This document shows, piece after piece, positions 1 to 7,833 of a stretch of 64,000 nt of DNA. Origin of the DNA: Candidatus Tumulicola sp. (GTDB lineage Bacteria > Vulcanimicrobiota > Vulcanimicrobiia > Eremiobacterales > Eremiobacteraceae); assembly GCA_035601835.1 (NCBI GenBank), contig DATNNM010000015.1:1-64000 (forward strand). Direction: 5' to 3'. Position 1 is the stretch's first letter, and the number at the start of each line of letters is the position of its first letter. The notes beneath the pieces are model-generated. The model was given only the letters and a program-made list of their open reading frames with translations, ran no database searches and was not told the origin of the DNA. The position numbers and the translations under genes are program-made.

Positions 1-166
1 GGCCGACGGCGAGCACGAGCACGCCGCTTGCATCGGGATCAAGTGTCCCCCAGTGTCCAATCGGCACGCCGCCGAGCAGATGGCGCACCCACGAGCCGAA
101 TGCCGTCGAGGTCGGCCCGGGCGGCTTGAAGGCGTTGAGGAAGCCGAACGGTTCGGGGGGCGTCAT
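1..166 (-). CDS. truB: tRNA pseudouridine(55) synthase TruB, N-terminal part (cut by window start)
   Basis: Only the first 55 codons are inside the window; the rest lies before base 1. The ATG is at 166 on the minus strand. The translation starts MTPPEPFGFLNAFKPPGPTS and then has GHWGTLDPDASGVL, which matches the TruB signature G-H-x-G-T-L-D-P-x-A-x-G-V-L. The Asp of TLDP is the family's catalytic residue for making pseudouridine 55 in the tRNA T-loop. It is the last visible member of the rimP-nusA-infB-rbfA cluster and is separated from nrnA by a repeat cluster. Confidence 0.85.
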   Translation of the reverse strand, partial: MTPPEPFGFLNAFKPPGPTSTAFGSWVRHLLGGVPIGHWGTLDPDASGVLVLAVG

Positions 167-170
167 TAGT

Positions 171-312
171 CCGAGCTTCGCTCGGAACGCTACATACCCC
201 CGGGGCTAAAGCCCCGGCACTACATTTAAGTTAATCCGACCTTCGGTCGGATCGCTACATACGTTGGGTCGGAACGGTGCAGATCTCCGGGGCTAAAGCC
301 CCGGCACTACAT
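171..312 (+). repeat. Cluster of four REP-like palindromes between nrnA and truB
   Basis: Four elements: 171-195 (stem CCGAGC-TTC-GCTCGG, tail AACGCTACAT), 200-225 (stem CCGGGGCT-AA-AGCCCCGG, tail CACTACAT), 236-260 (stem CCGACC-TTC-GGTCGG, tail ATCGCTACAT) and 287-312 (second CCGGGGCT type). The last one supplies the nrnA stop codon. Confidence 0.9.
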
Positions 313-1315
313 TCATTTCTTTGCGGATGGCGGAGAGGGCCGTCTGCACCGCGGCTTCCTTTGGACCTGCGACCGGGGCGCCCGCTGCGCGGAAGTGCCC
401 GCCTCCGCCGAGCGCTTTGGCGACGTTCATCACGTTGAAGCGCCCGCGCGAGCGCATGCTGACGCGGAAACTGCCGTCCTCCGCTTCCTTGAACAGCGCG
501 GAGACTTCGCACTTGTCGACGGCGCGCAACGCGCCGACCACATCCTCAAGGTCATCGTGCGTCGCGCCGTGCTCCTCAAGCATTTTTTGAGTGACGACGG
601 TGTAGCAGATGCCGTCGGGCGTCAGCACGGCCGTCTGCAGCGCGAGCCCGAGCAGTTGTTGGCCGCCGAAGGGCCGTGTTTGGTAAAGCTGTTCGGTGAT
701 GCGATCCTTGTCGGCGCCGGCGTCCATGAGCGCGGCGCCGATGCGCATGGTGTCAGGCGTCGCGTTGCTATACATGAAGCAGCCCGTATCCGATAAGACG
801 GCGCTGAGCAGGCACGAAGCGATGTCCGGCGTGACCTCGATCTTCAGCCCGGCGATGAGGTGCAGCACGAGCACGCCCGTTGCCGCTTCGGTGTCGCGCA
901 CGTAGTTCCAACGACCGAAGTGGGTGTTGCTCAGGTGGTGGTCGATATTGACGATGCGTTCCTGAGGTACCCACGCGAGCGCCTCGCCCGCGCGCTTCTG
1001 ATCGCTCATGTCGAAGAAGATGAACACCGCGTCGTCACTCACGCCCTCGAACGTGCGCTGCGTCAGCCCCGATTCAGGCAGGAAACGAAGGTTCGGGGGA
1101 ACGTCGTCGTCGAGAAAATAGACGACGCGTTTGTTCATGCGCTTGAGCGCTAAGCCGAGCGCGAAGCCACTGGCCAGCACGTCGCAGTCCGGGTTCTCGT
1201 GCGCGCACATGACGAATTGGTCGTGATCGCGCAAGCAATCGAGCACATCAGTCGCGACGGCCGGATCGACGGGCAGCGTGCGACCGTTACTCTTTGCCGC
1301 TTGCACGAGCTTCAT
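293..1315 (-). CDS. nrnA: DHH-family phosphoesterase, NrnA-type oligoribonuclease/pAp phosphatase
   Basis: 340 codons, the usual NrnA length. The family degrades 2-5 nt RNAs and dephosphorylates 3'-phosphoadenosine 5'-phosphate in the cytoplasm with Mn ions. Visible motifs: HENPDCDVLAS near residue 40 (H-x-N-P-D-x-D metal site), NIDHH near residue 125 (the DHH motif), and GGGGHFRAAG near residue 310 (the DHHA1 GGGH substrate loop). The ATG at 1315 has GAGGTGA about 8 bases upstream, inside the rbfA tail, so start and end overlap by 29 bp and translation is probably coupled. The last seven residues (NVVPGL region) and the stop are encoded by a REP-like repeat, so the native 3' end was probably replaced by repeat insertion. 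Confidence 0.88.
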   Translation of the reverse strand: MKLVQAAKSNGRTLPVDPAVATDVLDCLRDHDQFVMCAHENPDCDVLASGFALGLALKRMNKRVVYFLDDDVPPNLRFLPESGLTQRTFEGVSDDAVFIFFDMSDQKRAGEALAWVPQERIVNIDHHLSNTHFGRWNYVRDTEAATGVLVLHLIAGLKIEVTPDIASCLLSAVLSDTGCFMYSNATPDTMRIGAALMDAGADKDRITEQLYQTRPFGGQQLLGLALQTAVLTPDGICYTVVTQKMLEEHGATHDDLEDVVGALRAVDKCEVSALFKEAEDGSFRVSMRSRGRFNVMNVAKALGGGGHFRAAGAPVAGPKEAAVQTALSAIRKEMNVVPGL

Positions 1316-1691
1316 CTTTTCGCTTCACCTCATCGATCAACGTGCTCATCTTCACGCCGCGTGCAATCGAGTCGTCGCGCACGAAGGTCAGCGTGGGCGT
1401 GCGCCGCATGCGCAAGCGCTTCGCGAGCTCCATGCTAAGAAACCCGGCCGCCGACGTCAAGCCGCGCATGGTCTGGCCCGCTTCGCGTGCCTCGCCCATG
1501 GGACTTGCGAACACACGCGCGCTGCGCAAGTCCGGGCTCACCGAACACCCGGTGATGGTGACGAAGCCGACCCGCGGATCTTTCAATTCTTTCAGCAACA
1601 GCTCGCTGAGCTCGCGCATGATCTCATGCTCGACCTGCTCGAGCCGCTGGCTTTTGGCTCCGGGCCCTGGCGTCAAGCTACTGTATCCCAC
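1287..1691 (-). CDS. rbfA: 30S ribosome-binding factor RbfA
   Basis: 134 codons. RbfA binds the 30S subunit near helix 44 and assists 16S rRNA 5'-end maturation. The sequence has the KH-like RbfA core: QRLEQVEHEIMRELSELL, KDPRVGFVTITGCSVSPDLR (the conserved DPR...T.V.vs.D motif), then MELAKRLRMRRTPTLTFVRDD. The chosen start is GTG at 1691, as the usual RbfA N-terminus is 10-15 residues before the first helix; I see no clear Shine-Dalgarno. It follows the TPR gene by 15 bp and overlaps nrnA, as in the conserved infB-rbfA-nrnA-truB order. Confidence 0.92.
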   Translation of the reverse strand: MGYSSLTPGPGAKSQRLEQVEHEIMRELSELLLKELKDPRVGFVTITGCSVSPDLRSARVFASPMGEAREAGQTMRGLTSAAGFLSMELAKRLRMRRTPTLTFVRDDSIARGVKMSTLIDEVKRKDEARASGKE

Positions 1692-1706
1692 ACAAATGTT
1701 TGCTGT

Positions 1707-2237
1707 CTAGTCCTGGGCGACGTCTTCATCGTCCTCGAGCCAGGCGCGCGCCTTTTCGTCGCGGGCGATCGAGATCGCCCAAGTTCGGATCGCCTCGGCT
1801 CGGTCGGCGTCGCCGCATTCGTTCAGCGTGTCCACCAGCTGCGACGCCGCGGCCGCCCACTGCTCGTCCGGGTCGTCCACCCCGAGCAGCACCGACGCCG
1901 CGAGGTGCGCGACCGCGTTGGGCCAGCGTCGCAAGGTTGCGAGCGCAGCGCCGATGTCGCCATGCAGACCTGCCGCGCTTGGAAAGCGTTCAAGACCCTG
2001 GCGGAGTAGATGCTCCTCGCGCTCGTCGTTGCCCAGCTCCAAACACAGCGACGCCATCAATTGGACGCCGTCGGGCGACAGCTCGCCTGCGGCCTCGACC
2101 GGCTCGAGCAATTCCAGAGCGCGGCGCAGCTCGGTGCGCTGGGTAGGCGTCCAAGGTTCGTCGGCGTCTCCGTGCGCGACGATGACGTTGAAGTAGATCT
2201 CGTGGGCTTGTTCGACGACGTCGTTATCGCTCATCAT
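1707..2237 (-). CDS. TPR-like hypothetical protein between infB and rbfA
   Basis: 176 codons. Predicted cytoplasmic, acidic and fully helical. Helix pairs resembling tetratricopeptide units can be seen around residues 60-145 (LASLCLELGNDEREEHLLRQGL; FPSAAGLHGDIGAALATLRRW; AAASQLVDTLNECGDADRAEA). No catalytic motif is visible. Its place between infB and rbfA, a slot often empty or filled by ylxP in other bacteria, suggests a lineage-specific member of the translation cluster, but the function is unknown. Two adjacent ATG codons (2237 and 2234) could start it. Confidence 0.7.
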   Translation of the reverse strand: MMSDNDVVEQAHEIYFNVIVAHGDADEPWTPTQRTELRRALELLEPVEAAGELSPDGVQLMASLCLELGNDEREEHLLRQGLERFPSAAGLHGDIGAALATLRRWPNAVAHLAASVLLGVDDPDEQWAAAASQLVDTLNECGDADRAEAIRTWAISIARDEKARAWLEDDEDVAQD

Positions 2238-2251
2238 TTCACCGAGAGTTT

Positions 2252-2276
2252 CCGAGCTTCGCTCGGAACGCTACAG
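2252..2276 (+). repeat. REP-like palindrome upstream of the TPR gene
   Basis: Stem CCGAGC-TTC-GCTCGG followed by AACGCTACAG. It lies in the 50-bp gap between infB and the next gene of the cluster. Confidence 0.9.
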
Positions 2277-2286
2277 AGGTTTTGCG

Positions 2287-4821
2287 TTAGGCTGGGGCGG
2301 CGACTTGCTCCATCGCGAAGGCCTCGATGACGTCGCCTTCCTTGATATCGTTGAAGTTCTCGATCGCCATGCCGCACTCGTAACCCTCCGCAACCTCGCG
2401 CGCGTCGTCTTTGAAGCGCTTGAGCGAGGCCAGCTTGCCCTCGTAGATCTGCACGCTGTCGCGCAGCACCCGGACGCCTGCGTCGCGAGTGATCTTGCCG
2501 CTCTTGACATAGCAACCGGCAATCGTGCCGACCTTGCCCACCTTGAATATCTTGCGCACTTCCGCCTGACCAAGCACGACCTCGCGCACTTGCGGCTTGA
2601 GCATGCCGGCGATGGCCGCTTTGACGTCGTCGATCGCGTTGTAGATGACGTCGTAGAGCCGCACGTCGACGCCCTCGGTCTCAGCCTTGCGCGAAATCGC
2701 CGCGTCCGGCCGGATGTTGAAGCCGATGATGATCGCAGCCGACGCGCTTGCCAACATGACGTCGGCTTCGTTGATGCCGCCGACGCCGGCGTGGAGGACG
2801 CGCGTGCGCACTTCTTCATTGGCGAGGCCGTCGAGCTGCGTGCGCAGCGCTTCGACCGAACCCTGCGCATCCGCCCGGATGATGAGGTTGAGCTCTTTGA
2901 TGCCGCCCTCTTTGGCCTGCGCGAGGAATCCGTCGAGCGTCACCGTGCGGCGCGTCGTCGCCATACGCTGCTCGCGCTTGCGCTGCGAGCGCTTGGCGGC
3001 GAGTTCGCGCGCATCGCGCTCGTCGGAGACGACTTCGAGCACGTCGCCGGCGGCGGGGACGTCGGAAAGACCCATGATTTCGGCCGGAATCGACGGCCCG
3101 GCGCGTTTGATCGGCTCCAGTTTGTCGTCGAAGAGCGCGCGCACGCGTCCCCAGGTCGAGCCGACGACGATGATGTCGCCCGCGCGCAGCGTGCCGTTCT
3201 TGACGAGCGCGGTGGCGACGGGGCCGCGCGAGCGATCCAGCCGCGCTTCGATTATCACGCCTTGCGCGCGGCGATTCTTGTTGGCGCGCAGCTCGAGCAG
3301 GTCGGCGTTGAGCAGCACCATCTCGAGCAGCTCGTCGATGCCGGTCTTCTGCTTGGCCGACACCGGAATGAATTGCGTCTGGCCGCCCCAATCTTCGGGC
3401 TGCAGGCCGAGTTCCGAAAGCTGCTGCTTGACCCGATCGGCGTTGGCGTCGGGCCTATCCATCTTATTGATGGCGACGACGATCGGCACGCCGGCCGCCT
3501 TGGCGTGGTTCATCGCTTCAATGGTTTGCGGCATCACGCCGTCGTCGGCCGCCACGACCAGGATCGCGACGTCGGTCACCTTTGCGCCGCGCGCGCGCAT
3601 CTCCGTGAACGCTTCGTGACCCGGCGTATCGATGAACGTCACTTTGCGATCGCCGTACTCCACGGTGTACGCGCCGATGCGCTGCGTGATTCCGCCTGCT
3701 TCTCCGGCGGCTACCTTGGTGGAGCGAATGGCGTCGAGCAGCGACGTCTTGCCGTGGTCGACGTGACCAAGCACGGTGACGACCGGCGGGCGCGGCGTGA
3801 GCGAACCGGCCGGATCCGACTCCACGACGATTTCCGGCAGCGCTTCCTCGCCGACTTCCTTGACGATGAGATTGAAACCGAATTTGCGCGCGACCTGGGA
3901 GGCGACGTCGGGCGCGATGTGCTGATTGATGGTCGCCATGATGCCCGTACGGATGAGCTGCGCGATCACCTGGCCGGCCGGTATTTCCATCGCCGCGGCG
4001 AGCTGCTGCACGGTGATGAGGTCCGGAATCGGCAGATCTTTGAGAATTTCCGGTTCTGCGACGGGCACGCTGACCTGCGCGGCCTTCGTGCGCGGCTGCG
4101 ACTTCTTGAGCAGCGCCTCGCGCTCGCGCTCCTTGCGATCGCGCTCGAGCTCCTCGCGCGACTTCTTGCGCGTTCCCGGGGCTGGACCGGCGCTCGGCAT
4201 CGGTGCGGTGCCCGTGCGACCACCCGGTGCGGGCCGGCCTCCGGCCATGCCCGGCCGGAACGTTCCCGGTCGGCTGACGCCGGGGCGCATGCCGGTTCCC
4301 GGACCTGCCGGACGACCCGGCATTCCAGGACGTATGCCTGGGCGCATCGGTGCCGGCGGCGGCGCGGATGCGGCGGGTTTGACGACGGTGGGGATCGGCG
4401 CGGCCGGATCAGCCGACGCGGCCGGGATGACTTTCGGATGCGGCGCCGGGCGTGGCGCTTTCTTGTCGCGCGTGGGAACCGGCTTGAGTTTGGCGGTCGG
4501 CTCTTCCGGTGCCGGCGGCGCTTCGACCTTCGCAGCTGCAGGCGCGGCCGCTTTGGGCGCGGCGGCGGATTCTTTGGCCTTGGCGGGCGCTTTGGTCGCG
4601 GCGGCTCCGTTGCCCGTTGCGACCTTCGGCACGACTTTGACGGTGCGAGCGACTTCCGCGAGATTTCCGGACAGCACGCCTTTGACGATGCGCGCGCGGT
4701 GCTCGTCGATGGCGCTCATATGCGTGGACGCGCGGATGCCGACCTTGCCCAGCAGGGCAATGGTCTCTGCGCTGGTGAGGTTCAGCTCTTTTGCGAGCTC
4801 GTGTACGCGTACGACTGCCAT
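2287..4821 (-). CDS. infB: Translation initiation factor IF-2
   Basis: 844 codons. IF-2 is the GTPase that brings fMet-tRNA to the 30S subunit and promotes subunit joining. The N-terminus (MAVVRVHELAKELNLTSAET) is an IF2_N domain; residues about 60-260 are an Ala/Pro/Gly/Arg-rich linker, longer than in many species; a second IF2_N lies near 265-315. The G domain begins near 345 with P-loop GHVDHGKTS, switch II DTPGHEAF, and NKMD plus SAK specificity motifs; domains II-IV follow to the C-terminus. It starts 8 bp after the ylxR stop. A long ORF on the opposite strand is a shadow of this GC-rich gene. Confidence 0.97.
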   Translation of the reverse strand: MAVVRVHELAKELNLTSAETIALLGKVGIRASTHMSAIDEHRARIVKGVLSGNLAEVARTVKVVPKVATGNGAAATKAPAKAKESAAAPKAAAPAAAKVEAPPAPEEPTAKLKPVPTRDKKAPRPAPHPKVIPAASADPAAPIPTVVKPAASAPPPAPMRPGIRPGMPGRPAGPGTGMRPGVSRPGTFRPGMAGGRPAPGGRTGTAPMPSAGPAPGTRKKSREELERDRKEREREALLKKSQPRTKAAQVSVPVAEPEILKDLPIPDLITVQQLAAAMEIPAGQVIAQLIRTGIMATINQHIAPDVASQVARKFGFNLIVKEVGEEALPEIVVESDPAGSLTPRPPVVTVLGHVDHGKTSLLDAIRSTKVAAGEAGGITQRIGAYTVEYGDRKVTFIDTPGHEAFTEMRARGAKVTDVAILVVAADDGVMPQTIEAMNHAKAAGVPIVVAINKMDRPDANADRVKQQLSELGLQPEDWGGQTQFIPVSAKQKTGIDELLEMVLLNADLLELRANKNRRAQGVIIEARLDRSRGPVATALVKNGTLRAGDIIVVGSTWGRVRALFDDKLEPIKRAGPSIPAEIMGLSDVPAAGDVLEVVSDERDARELAAKRSQRKREQRMATTRRTVTLDGFLAQAKEGGIKELNLIIRADAQGSVEALRTQLDGLANEEVRTRVLHAGVGGINEADVMLASASAAIIIGFNIRPDAAISRKAETEGVDVRLYDVIYNAIDDVKAAIAGMLKPQVREVVLGQAEVRKIFKVGKVGTIAGCYVKSGKITRDAGVRVLRDSVQIYEGKLASLKRFKDDAREVAEGYECGMAIENFNDIKEGDVIEAFAMEQVAAPA

Positions 4822-4829
4822 TTAGATTG

Positions 4830-5147
4830 TTATTTGGTTTCCTTTTCCGGGGCTAAAGCCCCGGCACTACACCACTGAGCGGGCGCGACGTCCGCTGTCA
4901 GCAGGCCCTTATATCGTTTGTTTTTCTTCAAGTGCCCCATGCACTCCGGCGAACACAGGTAAGCGCCCCGGCCGGGCTGCCGTGCCGGCGGGTCGACCAA
5001 CCAACTGCCGTCATGGGATCGGACGAACCGCAAGAGCCGGTGCTTCTCCGCCCGCGTCCGGCACCCGACGCATTGGCGGAACGGCACGTGGCGGCGGGCG
5101 TCGCCGTCACTCTGCAGGTCCACTCTTTTCGGAACCGTCTGCCGCAT
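4830..5147 (-). CDS. ylxR: YlxR family RNA-binding protein with repeat-encoded tail
   Basis: 105 codons. YlxR (DUF448) is a small nucleic-acid-binding protein encoded between nusA and infB in many bacteria. Family motifs are clear: RQCVGCR near residue 24, then GRGAYLCSPEC near residue 60 and a basic helix KKNKRYKGLL. It overlaps the nusA 3' end by 41 bp if the ATG at 5147 is used; a GTG at 5123 would shorten this. The last residues, CSAGALAPE plus KETK, are translated from a REP-like element at 4847-4872, so the normal C-terminus has been extended or replaced by repeat sequence. Confidence 0.85.
   Translation of the reverse strand: MRQTVPKRVDLQSDGDARRHVPFRQCVGCRTRAEKHRLLRFVRSHDGSWLVDPPARQPGRGAYLCSPECMGHLKKNKRYKGLLTADVAPAQWCSAGALAPEKETK
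4847..4872 (+). repeat. REP-like palindrome inside the ylxR coding region
   Basis: Stem CCGGGGCT-AA-AGCCCCGG with tail CACTACAC. Read on the minus strand it encodes CSAGALAPE in frame at the C-terminus of YlxR. Confidence 0.92.
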
Positions 5148-6468
5148 CCCCCGTCGCGGCGGCCGCCTCGGCCGTATCGCCTTCCACCTCTTCGCCGCCT
5201 TCGTCCACGCGCTGCAGTTCCTGCAGCCGGCGGATGAGCGCTTCGTCTTCAGCCAACATCTCCGGCGTGAGTTCGACGCCCGCTTCCTGCGCGGCGACTT
5301 CCGCCATCGCGGCGACCTCTTCTTCTTCTTTGGCCTCGTCCACGCGCTGCGATTGCAGCTCCACCCAGCGCTCTTCGTTGTGGATGTCGATGCGCCAACC
5401 GGTGAGCCGCGCAGCGAGGCGGACGTTTTGACCTTCTTTGCCGATGGCCAGCGAGAGTTGGTAGTCCGGCACGACCGCTTCGGCCAGATGCTGGCGCTCG
5501 TTGAGGTGGACTTGGATCACCTTGGCGGGCTGCAGCGCATTGACGACGTAGGTGGCGGGATCGGCCGCCCACTGGATCACGTCGATCTTCTCGCCGTGCA
5601 GCTCGTCGGAGATATTGTTGATGCGCGAACTGCGCGGCCCGAGGCACGCGCCGACCGCGTCGATGTCCTCTTCCTCGGTGTAGACGGAGACTTTGGAGCG
5701 CGAGCCGGGTTCGCGCGAGATGTCCTTGATCTCGACCAAGCCCTGCGCCACTTCTGGGATCTCGGTTTCGAACAGCCGGCGCACGACGTTGGGATGCGCG
5801 CGCGAGACTACGATCTGCGGTCCCTTGTTGGTGCGACGCGCCTCCATGACGTAGACGCGCACGCGCGTGCCGATGCGATACGATTCGTGCGGCACCTGTT
5901 CGGACAGCGGCAGGATCGCCTCGGCCTTGCCGAGGTCGATGAACATGTTGCGCTGTTCGTAGCGCAACACCGTGCCGCTGATCAGGTTGTCGATGCGGTC
6001 GTTGTATTCATCGAAGATCATGTCGCGCTCGGCCTCGCGGATGCGCTGCACGATGACCTGTTTGGCGGTCTGTGCGGCGATGCGGCCGAATTCTTTGGGC
6101 GTGACCTCGATGTCGAAATTATCGCTGGCCTTGTATTGGGGCCCGGCGTCTGCGAGGCTGATCTCGATCGACGGATCGGCGACTTCGTCGACGACGCTGC
6201 GACGCGCGAAGACGCGATACGAGCCGTCGTTGCGATCGATGATGACGACCGGATTGCCGTGCGTCTCGGCCTCGCGCGCGAAGTTCCGCTTGTAGGCGGA
6301 GACGAGCGCGGCTTCGAGGGCCTCGATGAGCACTTCAAAGGAAAGGCCGCGATCGCGCTCGAGGTCTTGCAGCGCGGCGATCAGTTCCGGGTTGGCGGTC
6401 GCGGGCGCGGCGACGGTCGAGCCGTTCCCGCCGGCGGCAGCCTTCTTGAGCGTTTTGCGAGGAGCCAT
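5107..6468 (-). CDS. nusA: Transcription termination/antitermination protein NusA
   Basis: About 453 codons from ATG 6468 (MAPRKTLKKAAAGGNG). NusA binds RNA polymerase and nascent RNA and modulates pausing, termination and antitermination. Domains in order: NusA_N with an Ala/Gly-rich leader (about 20-160), S1 (about 165-235, SGTVLRYEQRNMFIDLGKAEAILP), KH1 and KH2 (about 240-385; GSRSKVSVYTEE, GACLGPRSSRI, SLAIGKEGQNVRLAARLTGW). The tail is acidic and lacks the paired AR repeats of E. coli NusA. The upstream-extended frame has no NusA homology, which supports this start. rimP precedes it and ylxR overlaps its end. Confidence 0.95.
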   Translation of the reverse strand: MAPRKTLKKAAAGGNGSTVAAPATANPELIAALQDLERDRGLSFEVLIEALEAALVSAYKRNFAREAETHGNPVVIIDRNDGSYRVFARRSVVDEVADPSIEISLADAGPQYKASDNFDIEVTPKEFGRIAAQTAKQVIVQRIREAERDMIFDEYNDRIDNLISGTVLRYEQRNMFIDLGKAEAILPLSEQVPHESYRIGTRVRVYVMEARRTNKGPQIVVSRAHPNVVRRLFETEIPEVAQGLVEIKDISREPGSRSKVSVYTEEEDIDAVGACLGPRSSRINNISDELHGEKIDVIQWAADPATYVVNALQPAKVIQVHLNERQHLAEAVVPDYQLSLAIGKEGQNVRLAARLTGWRIDIHNEERWVELQSQRVDEAKEEEEVAAMAEVAAQEAGVELTPEMLAEDEALIRRLQELQRVDEGGEEVEGDTAEAAAATGDAADGSEKSGPAE

Positions 6469-6501
6469 TTGGTTTGTCGATTTACCTTGACAGAAACGAA
6501 A

Positions 6502-6521
6502 GGAGTGGGCTGTCCCACTCC
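6502..6521 (-). terminator. Terminator-like hairpin in the nusA leader
   Basis: Perfect 8-bp stem GGAGTGGG / CCCACTCC with a 4-nt loop. On the minus strand it is followed by TTTCGTTTCTGT, a weak U-rich tract. It lies between rimP (upstream) and the nusA start 34 bp downstream, so it could act as an attenuator controlling nusA. Confidence 0.5.
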
Positions 6522-6576
6522 TCTCGGAGATTACACTCGGTATCCTACCATATGATGGGCCTAAACGCAATATTCA

Positions 6577-6600
6577 GGGGGTCGGGCCCCGGCACTGCAT
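6577..6600 (+). repeat. Degenerate REP-like element between nusA and rimP
   Basis: GGGTCGGGCCCC followed by GGCACTGCAT: the left half of the stem has decayed, but the right half and tail resemble the CCGGGGCT type. It abuts the rimP stop codon. Confidence 0.6.
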
Positions 6601-7103
6601 CACGGCTTCTTTCGGCGCAGGTCGGCGGCCGGCTCGTACACGAGGTGCGCTTTTTTGATCGCTGCGTGCGGAATTTCGACGGTGCCGGCGTAGCGATCGG
6701 CGATCGTCACGCTGACCTCGTTCGCGGATTCGATACGCCCGGTGAACTCGACGCGCTTGGCGATGGGCAGCCGTGTGATGATGCGCGCGTCGCGCCCGGC
6801 GAAGCGGCGGAAGTGCTCTGGCGTCAGCAGCGGACGATCCAGACCTGCCGACGCGACCTCGATGCGGTAGGAACCGATCGTGGGACCGAGCGCTTCCGCT
6901 CGCCGCTCGATGATGCGAGAGACCTGCTCGCAGAGCGTGGTGTCGACGCCGCCATCGCGGTCGATGGTCAGCGCCAATACGTATTCGCCTCGTTCGCGGC
7001 GCACGGTCGACTTGAGGATCTCCACGGATTTGAATTCCGCGCCGAAATCGCCGAGCAGCGCTTCGAGTTTTTCTAGCGCGCCGCTATCCTCAGGCGCCTT
7101 CAT
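6600..7103 (-). CDS. rimP: Ribosome maturation factor RimP
   Basis: 167 codons from ATG 7103 (MKAPEDSGALEKLEALLGDF). RimP assists 30S maturation. The N-terminal alpha/beta domain contains GYSI-like core ...FKSVEILKSTVRRERGEYVLALTIDRDGGVDTTLCEQVSR, followed by the family signature YRIEVASAGLDRPL (usual form: ...VSSPGLDRPL) and a C-terminal SH3-like barrel. The ATG overlaps the pxpA stop by 4 bp (ATGA), which fixes the start and implies translational coupling to the 5-oxoprolinase genes. nusA follows, as in most bacteria. Confidence 0.9.
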   Translation of the reverse strand: MKAPEDSGALEKLEALLGDFGAEFKSVEILKSTVRRERGEYVLALTIDRDGGVDTTLCEQVSRIIERRAEALGPTIGSYRIEVASAGLDRPLLTPEHFRRFAGRDARIITRLPIAKRVEFTGRIESANEVSVTIADRYAGTVEIPHAAIKKAHLVYEPAADLRRKKP

Positions 7104-7828
7104 GGGCCCCGCCCTAGGGCTTTGATGGTAGCGCCGCTTTTTTCCAGCGCTGCCCGGACGGCGCGCGCGATCCCCGCCGCGCCCGGCGTGTCGCCGTGAA
7201 TGCACAGCGTCTGGATGCGCCCGGATTGCGCCAGCTTCAGCGCCTGCTCGGCGGCTTGGACCGGATCGGTGAACACCGCGCCCGCTTTCTCGCGCGCGCG
7301 CAGCGATCCGTCCGCCTCGTACGCGCGGTCGCAGAAACCCTCGGCTGCGGTTGGGAGCCCGGCGGCGCGTCCCGCCTCGATCAGCGCCGAGTCTGCCAAT
7401 CCTACTAAAGTCAGTGTTGCATCGTGGCGTTTGATCGCCGAGGCGATCGCGTCGGCAAGCGCGCGGTCTTTCGCGGCATCGTTATAGAGCGCGCCGTGCG
7501 GCTTCACGTGGGCGAGCTTGCCGCCGTTCGCCTCTGCCATCCCCGCGAGCGCCGCGATCTGATACAGCACGATGCGCTCGAGTTCGTCGGGGGCGATGCG
7601 CATGCTGCGCCGCCCGAATCCGGCGAGATCCGGGTATGAAGGATGTGCGCCGATGGCGACCCCGCGGCGCAGGGCGGCCTTGACGGTCGCTTCCATCACG
7701 GTCGGGTCGCCGGCATGGAAGCCGCACGCGATGTTCGCTGAGGTGACGATATCGAGCAACGTCTCGTCGTCGCCCATGCGCCAAGCGCCGAACGATTCGC
7801 CCATGTCGCAGTTGAGATCGATCCGCAT
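7100..7828 (-). CDS. pxpA: 5-oxoprolinase subunit A (LamB/YcsF family)
   Basis: 242 codons from ATG 7828. PxpA works with PxpBC to hydrolyse 5-oxoproline (pyroglutamate) to glutamate using ATP. Diagnostic motifs: MRIDLNCDMGESFGAW at the N-terminus, SANIACGFHAGDP near residue 40, GAHPSYPDLAGFGRR near 65, VKPHGALYN near 120, FCDRAYEADGSL near 175 and CIHGDTPGA near 210. Length and motifs fit the family fully. It follows pxpC by 5 bp and overlaps rimP by 4 bp. Confidence 0.95.
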   Translation of the reverse strand: MRIDLNCDMGESFGAWRMGDDETLLDIVTSANIACGFHAGDPTVMEATVKAALRRGVAIGAHPSYPDLAGFGRRSMRIAPDELERIVLYQIAALAGMAEANGGKLAHVKPHGALYNDAAKDRALADAIASAIKRHDATLTLVGLADSALIEAGRAAGLPTAAEGFCDRAYEADGSLRAREKAGAVFTDPVQAAEQALKLAQSGRIQTLCIHGDTPGAAGIARAVRAALEKSGATIKALGRGP

Positions 7829-7833
7829 GCCGG

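Noticed and set aside
2305-4878. 857-codon ORF on the plus strand opposite infB
   Set aside because: It is antisense to the well-conserved infB in a GC-rich region, has Asp/Arg/His-rich shadow composition and no recognisable domain.
5353-6555. 400-codon plus-strand ORF opposite nusA
   Set aside because: Shadow of nusA; no domain signature.
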